From an uncultured Clostridia bacterium (lineage in GTDB: Bacteria > Bacillota > Clostridia > Oscillospirales > Acutalibacteraceae): a DNA stretch of 39,413 nucleotides. Below the pieces are notes generated by a model, which made no database searches, was not told the origin of the DNA, and saw only the letters and a program-made list of their open reading frames with translations. This document shows, piece after piece, positions 1 to 7,880 of this stretch. Location of the stretch: contig CANRZD010000008.1 in NCBI GenBank assembly GCA_947644325.1, positions 1-39,413 on the forward strand. The letters are read 5' to 3'. The number at the start of each line of letters is the position of its first letter. The stretch's first letter is position 1. A program made the position numbers and the translations under genes.

Positions 1-33
1 TATCTTTCTGCGCGATAGCAGGAGGCTTTGGGG

Positions 34-61
34 TTCTTAAACTTAATGGCATTGGTATACT
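34..61 (+). promoter_or_regulatory. Putative sigA promoter of the DUF2975 gene
   Basis: A TATACT -10 box lies at 56-61, with a poor -35 candidate (TTCTTA, 34-39) 16 bases upstream. The -10 sits 30 bases before the ATG at 92, a sensible distance. The weak -35 keeps confidence low. Confidence 0.4.
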
Positions 62-91
62 AGGGGCACAATCCAATAGGAGGTGCCCCTA

Positions 92-652
92 ATGACATTT
101 TTTGACAAGCACGAAAAGACCTTTACGAGATTTGCCACGGTGTTCTCGAAACTCTTTGAAATCGCGTATTTTATCGCCGCCGCAGGGTGCGTTGTGGCGC
201 TGGTGCTGGCCGCCGTAGACCCGGCGGGCTTCCTTGCCGGCGTAGAGCCCCGGGAGGAAATCAGCGCGCAAGGCTTCTCGCTGGTTATCTCCAATGACCA
301 GCGCCAGCTGCTGCCAGGCGCCCTGCAGATCTTCCTTATCGAGGCGGCGCTGTCTACAGGGCTCATGGGCATGGTGTTCCGCAATGTGAACCTGGTGCTG
401 CGCAAGTCTCAGGACAAGACGCCCTTTCAGAAGGACAACGTGCGCATGCTGCGGGAGATTGGCTTCTTCTTTATTTCCATCGCGGTGGTGCAGCTCATTT
501 TCTGCGGTGTGGCCGTGCTGGTGCTGGGGCCCGACAGGGCCGAGGTCAGCGCCGGGGCCGCGAATTTTGTCACGGGCCTTCTGATGCTGTGCCTGTCCCA
601 GTGCTTCGCCCTGGGGGTGCGCATGCAGCAGGACGTGGACGGCCTGGTGTGA
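92..652 (+). CDS. DUF2975 family membrane protein
   Basis: A 186-residue integral membrane protein. Four hydrophobic segments are visible, at about residues 22-45, 78-100, 117-140 and 148-170, the usual topology of DUF2975 proteins. The ATG at 92 is preferred over a GTG at 83 because the AGGAGG at 78-83 is spaced eight bases from the ATG and overlaps the GTG. A small XRE regulator follows within eight bases. This membrane-protein/regulator pairing is common in Firmicutes and suggests the two act together, but the biochemical role of DUF2975 is unknown. The family assignment rests on topology plus the partner gene, not on a catalytic motif. Confidence 0.75.
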   Translation: MTFFDKHEKTFTRFATVFSKLFEIAYFIAAAGCVVALVLAAVDPAGFLAGVEPREEISAQGFSLVISNDQRQLLPGALQIFLIEAALSTGLMGMVFRNVNLVLRKSQDKTPFQKDNVRMLREIGFFFISIAVVQLIFCGVAVLVLGPDRAEVSAGAANFVTGLLMLCLSQCFALGVRMQQDVDGLV

Positions 653-659
653 GGCGCGT

Positions 660-872
660 ATGGGGAAGATCGTGCTGAACCTGGATAAGGTGATGACAGA
701 GCGGAAAGTTTCGCTGAACCAGCTCTCTGAGCAGGTGGGCATCACCAACGTGAACCTGTCGAAGATCAAGAACAACCACGTGACCGCCCTGCGGTTCTCC
801 ACCCTGGAGGCCCTGTGCCGGGTGCTTCATTGCCAGCCCGGGGACCTGCTCTCTTACGAGCCGGACCCGTAA
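660..872 (+). CDS. Small XRE/Cro-type HTH regulator (YozG-like)
   Basis: A 70-residue DNA-binding protein made of a single helix-turn-helix domain. The sequence LNQLSEQVGITNVNLSKIKN (about residues 19-38) is a typical XRE HTH, and the tail CRVLHCQPGDLLSY is the usual last part of this family. It has no separate effector domain. It starts eight bases after the DUF2975 stop, so it is probably co-transcribed and may control that operon. Its target DNA cannot be read from the sequence. The ribosome binding site is poor, which suits translational coupling to the upstream gene. Confidence 0.85.
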   Translation: MGKIVLNLDKVMTERKVSLNQLSEQVGITNVNLSKIKNNHVTALRFSTLEALCRVLHCQPGDLLSYEPDP

Positions 873-896
873 AAGGCGCAAAAAGCCGCCCTTTTT
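871..896 (+). terminator. Possible weak terminator after the XRE gene
   Basis: AAAAGGCG (871-878) can pair with CGCC plus TTTT (887-895) around one bulged C, followed by a run of five T. The stem is short and imperfect, so this is tentative. It begins at the last base of the XRE stop codon. Confidence 0.35.
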
Positions 897-961
897 ATGT
901 ACTTGCGAAGCATAGCAATGTTCGATGAATGTTGCCTTGAGGCCAAAGGAGGAACGACCTT

Positions 962-1417
962 GTGCTGCCTAGGCAGGCGGATAATGAGCAGCTTATGCTT
1001 ACAGAAACGACAATAGACAAAAGAATTAAGACCGGCGCGCCGCTGTTTCCGGAAGAAGATCTGATGGAGTTCGACAACGGGCTCATAGCCGGCCTGGACT
1101 ATGCTGCGGCCAAAGAAAGATATCCCCAAAAGCAAGTTCCTGCCCACGAAGCCGTGTATGAACAGGAAAGCCTGCTGGCGTTCCGTTACCGGGCGGAAGC
1201 CATACTGTCCAAAATCTTGTGGCAGGCCGGGCCGGAAGATACCGTGGCGGCCGTCACCCATGGCGGCATGATAAACCAACTGTACCGGGCTTTTTTAGCT
1301 CTTCCCATCGACAGCCATTTCTTTTTCCCGACAGGAGATACCGGTATCCACGAGTGGCTCATAGACGGCGGCTCCCGGCGCGTAGTAAAAGGAAATTTCC
1401 TTTCCCACGACCTTTGA
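962..1417 (+). pseudogene. N-terminally truncated histidine phosphatase
   Basis: The 151-residue frame matches the C-terminal two thirds of the histidine phosphatase (phosphoglycerate mutase-like) superfamily. Visible parts are a segment like the usual E-x-N-x-G-x-x-AGL stretch (FDNGLIAGLDYAAAKERYP, residues about 38-56) and the second catalytic histidine in VAAVTHGGMINQ. The N-terminal RHG motif carrying the phosphorylated histidine, and the following SSPLxRAxxTA segment, are absent. They are not found in any frame of the 90 bases upstream, and the frame is closed by a TGA at 938-940. An AGGAGG at 947-952 lies nine bases before the GTG at 962, so a short protein could still be made, but it should lack catalysis. 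A 12-base perfect palindrome (965-976) sits at the truncation point. I read this as a gene remnant. Confidence 0.6.
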
Positions 1418-1426
1418 CTATTATAA

Positions 1427-1465
1427 GAGCCCCCTTCCAAGATTCGTCATCTTGGAAGGGGGCTC
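1427..1465 (-). terminator. Rho-independent terminator of the tRNA pair
   Basis: A perfect 17-base-pair hairpin (1427-1443 with 1449-1465, five-base loop) lies two bases beyond the 3' end of tRNA-Gly on the minus strand, followed there by TTATAATAG. It may also stop transcription from the phosphatase remnant on the plus strand, although no T run follows on that side. Confidence 0.75.
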
Positions 1466-1467
1466 TC

Positions 1468-1541
1468 TGGAGCGGGCGAAGGGAATCGAACCCTCATATT
1501 CAGCTTGGGAAGCTGATGTTCTGCCACTGAACTACGCCCGC
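1468..1541 (-). tRNA. tRNA-Gly (anticodon CCC)
   Basis: A 74-nt cloverleaf with encoded CCA. The acceptor stem GCGGGCG/CGCCCGC is perfect, the anticodon stem TCAGC/GCTGA closes the loop TTCCCAA, and the T arm GGGTTCGATTCCC is canonical. The anticodon CCC reads only GGG, a codon used heavily in the genes of this window. It is the second gene of a tRNA-Lys/tRNA-Gly transcript. Confidence 0.96.
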
Positions 1542-1546
1542 GTATA

Positions 1547-1622
1547 TGGTGACCCATCGGGGATTTGAACCCCGGACACCCTGATTAAAAGTCAGGTGCT
1601 CTGCCAACTGAGCTAATGAGTC
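1547..1622 (-). tRNA. tRNA-Lys (anticodon TTT)
   Basis: A 76-nt cloverleaf with encoded CCA. The acceptor stem GACTCAT/ATGGGTC (one G-T pair), D arm AGCTCAGTTGGCAGAGC, anticodon loop CTTTTAA and T arm with GGTTCAAATCC are all present. It is transcribed first, with five bases between its 3' end and tRNA-Gly. Confidence 0.97.
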
Positions 1623-1642
1623 ACGGGTTTTTTGCCTTGCTC

Positions 1643-1671
1643 ATTATAGCAAATGAATGGGCGGCTGTCAA
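1643..1671 (-). promoter_or_regulatory. Consensus sigA promoter for the tRNA operon
   Basis: Read on the minus strand: TTGACA (1671-1666), a 17-base spacer, TATAAT (1648-1643). Both hexamers are perfect, as expected for stable RNA genes. The -10 box lies about 20 bases upstream of mature tRNA-Lys. Confidence 0.93.
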
Positions 1672-1689
1672 GTGTTTTCTTTCATAGGG

Positions 1690-1719
1690 TTTACAGGGGG
1701 TGGAAATTTGTGATATAAT
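1690..1719 (+). promoter_or_regulatory. sigA promoter of the SLH/LRR protein gene
   Basis: TATAAT at 1714-1719 with TTTACA at 1690-1695 (18-base spacer; 17 if read as TTACAG). It lies about 34 bases before the ATG at 1753, which has the Shine-Dalgarno AAAGGAGG. Confidence 0.75.
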
Positions 1720-1752
1720 GCAAAAAAGTGTCCGAAAAAGGAGGTCTATCCC

Positions 1753-3156
1753 ATGAAAAAGCTATGGACAGTTCTGTTGGCGGTGCTGCTTGCGGCGGGC
1801 CTTTGCCAGCCGGCCCTGGCCGCGGATGGGGAGCCCACCGTCGCCATCGAGGCCGACGGGGAGCAGGGCGCCCGCAAATGCACCTACACCTTCCCGGACG
1901 GCGGCGCCCTGTACTTCAAGCAGGACAGCCATTCCGTCACGGCGCCGGACGGGACCGTGGACCACTGGGAGCCGGAGAGCTTCTGGACCCTGTACGACTC
2001 GGAGAACTTAAAAGGCCGCGTGGTCATCCCCGAGGCCATCGACGGCCAGCCGGTGGAGAAGATGTACTACCACCAGCAAAAGCACGACTGGCTGGACCCC
2101 GCCCCCTGTCTGGAGGACAACCCGGAACTCACCTCTATCACCTTCCCTGCCGCCTTGAAGGAGATCATTTACATGCAGGGCCGCCCTACCTTTAAGGGCT
2201 GCGGGAAGCTCACCGAGGTGCTTTTTGAGGGGGAGGGGCCGGAAAAGCTCACCGGCTGGTTCTTTGAGGGGGCCCCGGCCCTGCGGCGCGTAAAGCTGCC
2301 GAAGGCGGTGGCGGACCTGGACCTGGCTTTCGTGGGCTGCCCGGGCCTTGACAGCCTGGAGCTGGACCCCCAGAACCCCCACTTCGTGATGGACGAACAA
2401 AACATTCTCTACAGCGCGGACAAGGCCCGGGTCATCACCGCTGCCATGGGGGCCAGGGAGCGGGAGACCGTCACCCTGCCGGAAACAGTGGCGAAGCTGG
2501 AAAGCCACGCCTTTGCCGGGAATGAAAAGCTCAAAAGCGTCTACGGCGGCGCGCCCAACATAAAAGGGGACACAGGCTGCTTTAGGAACTGCCCGGCCCT
2601 GCTGCCCTTTAGGGACATGCACGGCCACTGGGCCGAGGACGCCGCGGCCTGGGGCTATCAGAAAAGCGTCATCTACGGCGCCTCCCTCTTTACTTTTGAT
2701 CCGGATACCCCGGTGGACCGGGGCATGGCGGCGGCCATGCTCCACCGGCTGGTGGGCCTGCCGGACATCTACAACGAGGGCTTCCCGGATGTGAACAACC
2801 AATACCACTATTACGGCGGCGGGGTCATGTGGTGCAAAGAGAAGGGCATCGTGCAGGGCTGCAGCGACGGGCTCTACCACCCGGAGCTCCCCGTCACCCG
2901 GGAGCAGCTGGCGGCCATCCTGTACCGCTACTGCCTGTATATGGGCAGGCACGGCAGCAAAGGGGACCTTTCCGCCTTCCCGGACGCGGGCAGCGTAAGC
3001 CCCTACGCCCAGGAGGCCATGGAATGGGCCGTGGGCTCGGGCCTGATGAAGGGCAAAAACGGCGGGCTCTTAGACCCCCAGGGGCAGGCCAGCCGGGCGG
3101 AAGCCATCCTGCTTTTCCGGCGCATGGAGGACATACCCGGCATTCCCCAAGAGTAA
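1753..3156 (+). CDS. Secreted surface protein: leucine-rich repeats plus three SLH domains
   Basis: A 467-residue exported protein. Residues 1-24 form a Sec signal peptide (MKKLW, hydrophobic core, cleavage after ALA). The middle part (about 60-280) has BspA/LRR_5-like repeats, seen as recurring blocks such as LTSITFPAALKEI, LRRVKLPKAV and REREVTL-like stretches. From about residue 286 come three S-layer homology domains (286-345, 346-405, 408-463), each opening with FxDMxxHWAxxAxxW or a variant and ending with a TREQLAAILYR-like helix. SLH domains hold proteins on the cell wall by binding pyruvylated secondary polymers, so this is probably a wall-bound protein-protein interaction factor. It has its own promoter and no operon partner. 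The partner is unknown. The gene ends three bases from the convergent pyrophosphatase gene. Confidence 0.85.
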   Translation: MKKLWTVLLAVLLAAGLCQPALAADGEPTVAIEADGEQGARKCTYTFPDGGALYFKQDSHSVTAPDGTVDHWEPESFWTLYDSENLKGRVVIPEAIDGQPVEKMYYHQQKHDWLDPAPCLEDNPELTSITFPAALKEIIYMQGRPTFKGCGKLTEVLFEGEGPEKLTGWFFEGAPALRRVKLPKAVADLDLAFVGCPGLDSLELDPQNPHFVMDEQNILYSADKARVITAAMGARERETVTLPETVAKLESHAFAGNEKLKSVYGGAPNIKGDTGCFRNCPALLPFRDMHGHWAEDAAAWGYQKSVIYGASLFTFDPDTPVDRGMAAAMLHRLVGLPDIYNEGFPDVNNQYHYYGGGVMWCKEKGIVQGCSDGLYHPELPVTREQLAAILYRYCLYMGRHGSKGDLSAFPDAGSVSPYAQEAMEWAVGSGLMKGKNGGLLDPQGQASRAEAILLFRRMEDIPGIPQE

Positions 3157-3159
3157 AGG

Positions 3160-4809
3160 TCACAGGCCCTCCCCATCGGCCTCTATGGCGGTCATCAGGG
3201 GGCCCACTACCTGCTTCTTCCGGCTGACCACCCCCGGCAGGGCGACGCTTGCTTCCCCCTCCTGGCCGAAGGCGGCCCGCACCACCTCCTTGGCGCGGCT
3301 GCCCACAAAGAGCAGTTCGGAAGACTGCTCCATGATGTTCGTAAGCAGCAAAAAGAGCATATCCATTTCAGAATGGGGCAGAAGGCTCTCAAGGTAGGGG
3401 AGCATCTGCCCCTTCAGCTGCTCCAGGGCCTTCTGGCTCATGACCGTGGCCTGGGCCACCGCTATGGATTTGTCAGAGGCCTGGAAGCGCTTTAAGTCCA
3501 TGTGGAAGATCTCATCCGGGGTCTTGTCCCCCAGACGGGAGCCCGCGCCGAACATGGCCGCGGCGTGCTCTTCTATGTTGAGCCCGGCGGCTTTGGCCAG
3601 ATTCCGGGCCACGGTCTGATCCAGGGGGGTGCAGGTGGGGCTGCGAAACATCAGGGTGTCTGACAAAATGGCCGAGCACAGAAGCCCCGCTATGGTGGGC
3701 ACCATCTCGATGCCGTTTTCCTGGTACATCAACGCCACGATGGTGGCCGTGCAGCCCAGGGGCTGGTTTCTAAAATAGATGGGGTTCATGGTCTCTACCG
3801 AGCCCACCCGGTGGTGGTCGATGATCTCCACGATCTCCGTTTCCCGTATGCCCTCCACAGCCTGGGCCCTTTCGTTGTGGTCCACCAGTATCACCTGCTG
3901 GCGCTGGATGTCCAATAGATTCCGCTGGGAGAACATGCCCACGTAGTGCCCGCCCTCGTCCAGAATGGGGAAGTACCGTATGCGCAGCTTGGACACGGCC
4001 TCCTTCACTTCGCTGACCAGGTTGTTCTCCCTGAAATAGGTCAGGTCCCCGGTGCGCATGACCTTGCGCACGGGCACCGCCTGGTTCACAAGCTTCGCGC
4101 AGGCGTAGGTGTCAAGGGGGGTGGAGATCACCGCGCAGCCCGCCTCCCCGGCCAGCTTCTGTATGCTTTTTGACACCTTTGCCCCCAGGCACACCACGAT
4201 GCACCCGGCCTTCATCTCGATGGCGCTGAGCTGGGCTTCGTAGCGGTTCCCCAAGATGACAAGGTCGTGCTCGCCGATATATTCCTCCATCACGTCGGGG
4301 TTGGCGGCGGCCACCACCACCTTGCCCTGGGTGAAAAGGCCGTCTATGTCCCCCACCAGCATTTCCCCCATGAGGGTCTCTGTGATGTTGCGGTAGCTGG
4401 TGCGGGCTTCGGCCAGTGCCTGGGCCCCCTGGTCCTCCATGTAGAAGCGGGCGATGTCCCCCAGGGTGATGATGCCCTTTAACTGCCCCCACCGTGTGAG
4501 CACGGGCAGGGTCTGCACCCGGCCGTCGCGCATGTGCTCCCAGGCGCGCTTTAGGGACACGTCCCGGCGGATGCCGTCGATTTTCCGGTACTGCACGTCG
4601 GCGATGCGGGGCTCCAAGGACTCTATAAGCCGGGGCTCCTCCACGCCGAAGCGCTCAAGCACGTATTTCGTCTCGCTGTTTACAGCGCCGGCACGGCAGG
4701 CGATGTACGTGCCGCCGGTGAGCTTGCGCTTTAAGTGCGCGTAGCAGATGGCGGAACAGATGGAATCCGTGTCGGGGTTTGTGTGGCCGATGACCAGGAC
4801 GGGTTTCAT
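3160..4809 (-). CDS. ppaC: Family II manganese-dependent inorganic pyrophosphatase with CBS-DRTGG insert
   Basis: Hydrolyses cytosolic pyrophosphate to phosphate, pulling biosynthetic reactions forward. The 549-residue protein starts with the DHH metal-site motif GHTNPDTDSI (about 8-17). A CBS domain (about 72-125), a DRTGG domain (about 135-245) and a second CBS domain (about 250-305) are inserted before the rest of the DHH domain, with VDHNERAQ and the IIDHHRVGS site. The C-terminal DHHA2 domain ends with SRKKQVV, the phosphate-binding signature. In characterised clostridial members the CBS insert makes the enzyme respond to adenine nucleotides, and that is expected here. The start follows AAAGGAGG at a normal distance. 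It appears to be a single-gene transcript with its own promoter. Confidence 0.93.
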   Translation of the reverse strand: MKPVLVIGHTNPDTDSICSAICYAHLKRKLTGGTYIACRAGAVNSETKYVLERFGVEEPRLIESLEPRIADVQYRKIDGIRRDVSLKRAWEHMRDGRVQTLPVLTRWGQLKGIITLGDIARFYMEDQGAQALAEARTSYRNITETLMGEMLVGDIDGLFTQGKVVVAAANPDVMEEYIGEHDLVILGNRYEAQLSAIEMKAGCIVVCLGAKVSKSIQKLAGEAGCAVISTPLDTYACAKLVNQAVPVRKVMRTGDLTYFRENNLVSEVKEAVSKLRIRYFPILDEGGHYVGMFSQRNLLDIQRQQVILVDHNERAQAVEGIRETEIVEIIDHHRVGSVETMNPIYFRNQPLGCTATIVALMYQENGIEMVPTIAGLLCSAILSDTLMFRSPTCTPLDQTVARNLAKAAGLNIEEHAAAMFGAGSRLGDKTPDEIFHMDLKRFQASDKSIAVAQATVMSQKALEQLKGQMLPYLESLLPHSEMDMLFLLLTNIMEQSSELLFVGSRAKEVVRAAFGQEGEASVALPGVVSRKKQVVGPLMTAIEADGEGL

Positions 4810-4839
4810 AGACGGGCCTCCTTTTTCTTTCCTTGCCTG

Positions 4840-4868
4840 ATTTTAGCATATTTCCCCGCCCCCGTAAA
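4840..4868 (-). promoter_or_regulatory. Putative promoter of the pyrophosphatase gene
   Basis: On the minus strand: TTTACG (4868-4863), a 17-base spacer, TAAAAT (4845-4840) preceded by TGC (extended -10). The -35 box lies inside a small inverted repeat (4858-4877). Confidence 0.6.
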
Positions 4869-4893
4869 GCCGGGGGCCTCTAAAAAAACTAAA

Positions 4894-4922
4894 TTGACAG
4901 CAGGGCATTTTTGTCTTATAAT
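4894..4922 (+). promoter_or_regulatory. Consensus sigA promoter of the chemoreceptor gene
   Basis: TTGACA (4894-4899), 17-base spacer, TATAAT (4917-4922), both perfect. It gives a leader of about 48 bases before the ATG at 4977. Confidence 0.92.
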
Positions 4923-4976
4923 AACATAGAATGGCAGAGTTATTTTTGCACAGAACAAAGCTTGAGGTGAAAAAGA

Positions 4977-6944
4977 ATGAAAACCATACGCCAAAAAATC
5001 ACCGTGTGCCTGATGGCCACCATCCTCGCCGCCCTGCTGGTGGTGGGCGCTTCCAGCATCGTGCTCAACTACCGCAGCACCATCGCCACGGTAGACCAGC
5101 TCATGAGCGAGACCGCCGCCCTGGCCTCCTCCCGGGTGGAGCAGGAGCTCATCGCCTATAAGAACGTGGCCCTGGACACAGGCCGCGTCTCCCAGCTGGC
5201 GGACCCCGAAGTGCCCGTGGAAGAAAAGCGCGCCGTCATAGACGAGCGGGTGAGCCTGCACGGCTTCCAGCGGGGCAACGTGGTGGGGGCTGACGGCATC
5301 AGCATTTTTGACGGCAACGATTACTCAGACCGGGAGTATGTGCGCCGGGCCATGGAGGGAGAGGCCTATGTGTCAGAGCCCCTTGTCAGCAAGGTCACCG
5401 GGGAGCTCTCCATCATGGTGGCGGCGCCCCTTTATTCCGAGGAGGGCGTCATCGCCGGCGTGGTGTACTTCGTGCCGCCGGAGACCTTCTTGAACGACAT
5501 CGTCTCCTCCATCCAGATTGGTGACAACTGCCGGGCGTACATGATAAATAAAGACGGCGACACCATCGCCGACATCACCCTGGAGACCATCACCACCCAG
5601 AACATAGAGAAGGAAGCCCAGAGCGACCCCTCCTTAAAAAGCCGGGCGGCCCTGCACGCCGCCATGCGCAAGGGAGAGAAGGGCTTCGGCCGCATCCAGT
5701 CGGAGGACGGCCCGCGGTTTCTGGCCTACGCCCCTGTGGGCGGCACCGACGGCTGGAGCGTGGCCGTGGCCGCGCCGGAGATCAACTACCTGCGGGACAC
5801 CTACTCGGGTATACTGGTGAACATACTGGTGGTGGTAGTGTCCATCCTGGCTTCCATCGTGGTGGCCCTGCGGCTTTCCTCCAACATCAGCCGGCCCATG
5901 CGGGCCTGCGCCCAGCGCATGCGGCTTCTGGTAGAGGGCGATCTGGAGTCCCCCGCCCCAGAGCCCGTGGGCCGGGACGAGACCGCCGAGCTCACCCGCT
6001 GCACCGGGGAGATGGTCATGGGCCTCAATACCATTATCCGGGACATTGATTTCCTCTTAAACGAAATGGCCAGCCAGAATTTTGACATCAAGTCCTCCCA
6101 CCGGGACGCCTACGTGGGGGACTTTAAGAGCATCCTGCTGTCCATGCGCAACCTGAAGATGGAACTGAGCAGCACCATCCGGCAGATAGAGACTTCCGCC
6201 GGGCAGGTGTCTGACGCAAGCAATCAGGTGTCAAACGGCGCACAGGCCCTGAGCCAGGGCTCTATGGAGCAGGCAAGCGCCGTAGAGCAGCTGGCCGCCA
6301 CCATTACCGACATCTCCGAGAGCTCTAAGCGCACCGCCACCGCCTCGGAGGAGGCCGGGAATTTTGTGGGCCAGGCCGGGGCCCAGCTGGGCGCCACCGT
6401 GGAGTATGTGCAGGAGCTCAACGCCGCCATGGAGAAGATCTCCACCTCCTCTGAGGAGATACGCAACATCATCGCCGCCATTGAGAACATTGCCTTCCAG
6501 ACCAACATTCTGGCTTTGAACGCCGCCGTAGAGGCCGCCCGGGCGGGCTCTGCGGGCAAGGGCTTTGCGGTAGTGGCCGACGAGGTGCGGGACCTTGCCA
6601 ATAAATCCGACCAGGCGGCCAAGGCCACCAAGAGCCTTATCGAGACCTCCATCGCCGCCGTGGGCGAGGGCAGCGCCGTGGTGGATAAGGTCACAAGCTC
6701 CCTGGAGCAGACCAGCGTCTACGCCGGGAACGTCACCAGCCAGATGGACATTGTGGTGGAGGCCGTGGAGAAGCAGACCGACTCCATCACCCAGATCACC
6801 GAGGGCGTGGACCAGATTTCCGCTGTGGTGCAGACAAACAGCGCCACCGCCCAGGAGAGCGCCGCCGCCAGCGAAGAGCTTTCGGCGGAGGCCACCGGCC
6901 TCAAGCAGCTGGTGGACCGCTTCACCCTGGCCTCTGAGGAGTAA
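4977..6944 (+). CDS. Methyl-accepting chemotaxis protein (dCache-HAMP-MCP signal)
   Basis: A 655-residue transmembrane chemoreceptor that should pass ligand information to CheA/CheW at the cell pole. Transmembrane helix 1 is at about 9-30. An extracellular double-Cache sensor spans about 31-275 (motifs such as [18 protein letters not shown] and [10 protein letters not shown]). Transmembrane helix 2 is at about 279-300 and a HAMP domain follows to about 355. The long cytoplasmic coiled coil carries the highly conserved signalling tip, with [20 protein letters not shown] and FAVVADEVR. The sensor class often binds amino acids or other small metabolites, but the ligand cannot be read here. There are no che or flagellar genes in the window, so its array partners lie elsewhere. 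It is monocistronic, with a strong promoter and a hairpin after the stop. Confidence 0.94.
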   Translation: MKTIRQKITVCLMATILAALLVVGASSIVLNYRSTIATVDQLMSETAALASSRVEQELIAYKNVALDTGRVSQLADPEVPVEEKRAVIDERVSLHGFQRGNVVGADGISIFDGNDYSDREYVRRAMEGEAYVSEPLVSKVTGELSIMVAAPLYSEEGVIAGVVYFVPPETFLNDIVSSIQIGDNCRAYMINKDGDTIADITLETITTQNIEKEAQSDPSLKSRAALHAAMRKGEKGFGRIQSEDGPRFLAYAPVGGTDGWSVAVAAPEINYLRDTYSGILVNILVVVVSILASIVVALRLSSNISRPMRACAQRMRLLVEGDLESPAPEPVGRDETAELTRCTGEMVMGLNTIIRDIDFLLNEMASQNFDIKSSHRDAYVGDFKSILLSMRNLKMELSSTIRQIETSAGQVSDASNQVSNGAQALSQGSMEQASAVEQLAATITDISESSKRTATASEEAGNFVGQAGAQLGATVEYVQELNAAMEKISTSSEEIRNIIAAIENIAFQTNILALNAAVEAARAGSAGKGFAVVADEVRDLANKSDQAAKATKSLIETSIAAVGEGSAVVDKVTSSLEQTSVYAGNVTSQMDIVVEAVEKQTDSITQITEGVDQISAVVQTNSATAQESAAASEELSAEATGLKQLVDRFTLASEE

Positions 6945-6969
6945 AGAAATCCCCAAACAGAAAGAAAAC

Positions 6970-6998
6970 GGGAGCCGGCGCGGTGCGTGCCGGCTCCC
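6970..6998 (+). terminator. Hairpin terminator after the chemoreceptor gene
   Basis: GGGAGCCGGC (6970-6979) pairs perfectly with GCCGGCTCCC (6989-6998) around a nine-base loop. The T run is lacking (TGCCATTGAC follows), so termination may be leaky. The cobalamin operon promoter begins six bases later. Confidence 0.55.
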
Positions 6999-7003
6999 TG
7001 CCA

Positions 7004-7032
7004 TTGACACCCCCGGGCATTTGCAGTAAAAT
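7004..7032 (+). promoter_or_regulatory. sigA promoter of the cobalamin operon
   Basis: TTGACA (7004-7009), 17-base spacer, TAAAAT (7027-7032). Transcription should start near 7039, leaving a leader of only about 38 bases before the cbiK ATG. That is far too short for a B12 riboswitch. Confidence 0.85.
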
Positions 7033-7076
7033 GAAGCGGACAGGTTTTCGGGGGAAAGGGAGGCAAAGAGGCGCAT

Positions 7077-7880
7077 ATGGAAAATACAGAGACCGAAAAG
7101 CGGGGGGCCGTGCTTCTGAGCTTCGGCACCAGCGTGGAGGAAGCCCGCGTGCGGGACATGGCCCCGGTGGAGGCGGCTTTGCGCGCCTGCACGGGCGTCC
7201 CCTGCCTGACGGCGTACACCAGCCCCACCATACGGAAAATCTTACAGGCCCGGGGCGAAAATGTGCCCGACCTTGCCGGGGCCCTGGAGGCCCTCCTGCG
7301 AGCGGGGGTAGAGGAGGCCCTGGTGCAGCCCACCCACCTGCTGTACGGCTTCGAGTACGACAGCATCAAAAAGGCGCTGGAGGAACGGCGCGGGCTTTTT
7401 AAGCAGGTGCGGCTGGGCGTACCCCTGCTTTCCGGCACAGAGGACCTGCGGGCCATGGCCCGGGTGCTGGGGGGCCTTTGGCCCCGGGAGGAGGGCGCGG
7501 CCGCCGTGTTCCTGGGCCACGGCACAGAGCACTGGGCCAACATGGCCTACCCAGCCCTGCAGACGGCCCTGGGGCTTCTGGGGCGGGAGGACCTGCTCAT
7601 AGGCACCGTAGAGGGCTGGCCCGGGTACGAGGAGGTAAGTCGTGAGCTTTCCCGCCGGGGCGTCAAAAAGGTGCGGCTCTCCCCGTTGATGCTCACAGCC
7701 GGGGACCACGCCCGAAACGACATGGCCGGGGCCGGTGAGCACAGCTGGCGCTCCCGGCTGGAAAAAGAGGGCTATAAGGTAGAGTGCCGCCTGGAGGGCC
7801 TGGGGGCCCTCCCCCCGGTGCAGGAGATGTACGCCGGCCATTTCCGGGCGCTCCTTTCGGAGGACGGGGATGGGCTTTGA
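7077..7880 (+). CDS. cbiK: Anaerobic sirohydrochlorin cobaltochelatase CbiK
   Basis: Inserts Co2+ into sirohydrochlorin (factor II), the committing step of the anaerobic cobalamin route. The 267-residue length fits CbiK rather than the shorter CbiX-S. The family hallmarks are visible: LLSFGTS near the N-terminus, the metal-site histidine H148 in FLGHGTEHWANM, and H211 in LMLTAGDHARNDMAG. It acts in the cytoplasm and has no signal peptide, unlike periplasmic CbiK variants of Desulfovibrio. It is the first gene of the operon. The Shine-Dalgarno candidates are GGGAGG at 7058-7063 and a closer AGAGG at 7067-7071. It overlaps cbiD by 11 bases. Confidence 0.93.
   Translation: MENTETEKRGAVLLSFGTSVEEARVRDMAPVEAALRACTGVPCLTAYTSPTIRKILQARGENVPDLAGALEALLRAGVEEALVQPTHLLYGFEYDSIKKALEERRGLFKQVRLGVPLLSGTEDLRAMARVLGGLWPREEGAAAVFLGHGTEHWANMAYPALQTALGLLGREDLLIGTVEGWPGYEEVSRELSRRGVKKVRLSPLMLTAGDHARNDMAGAGEHSWRSRLEKEGYKVECRLEGLGALPPVQEMYAGHFRALLSEDGDGL

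Noticed and set aside
89-802. 237-codon minus-strand frame opposite the DUF2975 and XRE genes
   Set aside because: Antisense shadow with abundant His, Arg and Gln and no start signals. The plus-strand genes have a clear RBS and known families.
2008-2952. Long open frame (314 codons) on the minus strand opposite the SLH protein gene
   Set aside because: Shadow frame typical of GC-rich genes. The plus strand has signal peptide and SLH motifs; the minus frame has low-complexity His/Gly/Val composition and no ribosome binding site.
4858-4877. Hairpin GCCCCCG/CGGGGGC as a terminator between ppaC and the chemoreceptor
   Set aside because: No T run follows on either strand, and it overlaps the -35 box of the ppaC promoter, so it is more likely incidental.
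6945-7076. Cobalamin riboswitch upstream of cbiK
   Set aside because: The space is too short, the hairpin there ends the chemoreceptor gene, and no B12-box-like sequence is present.
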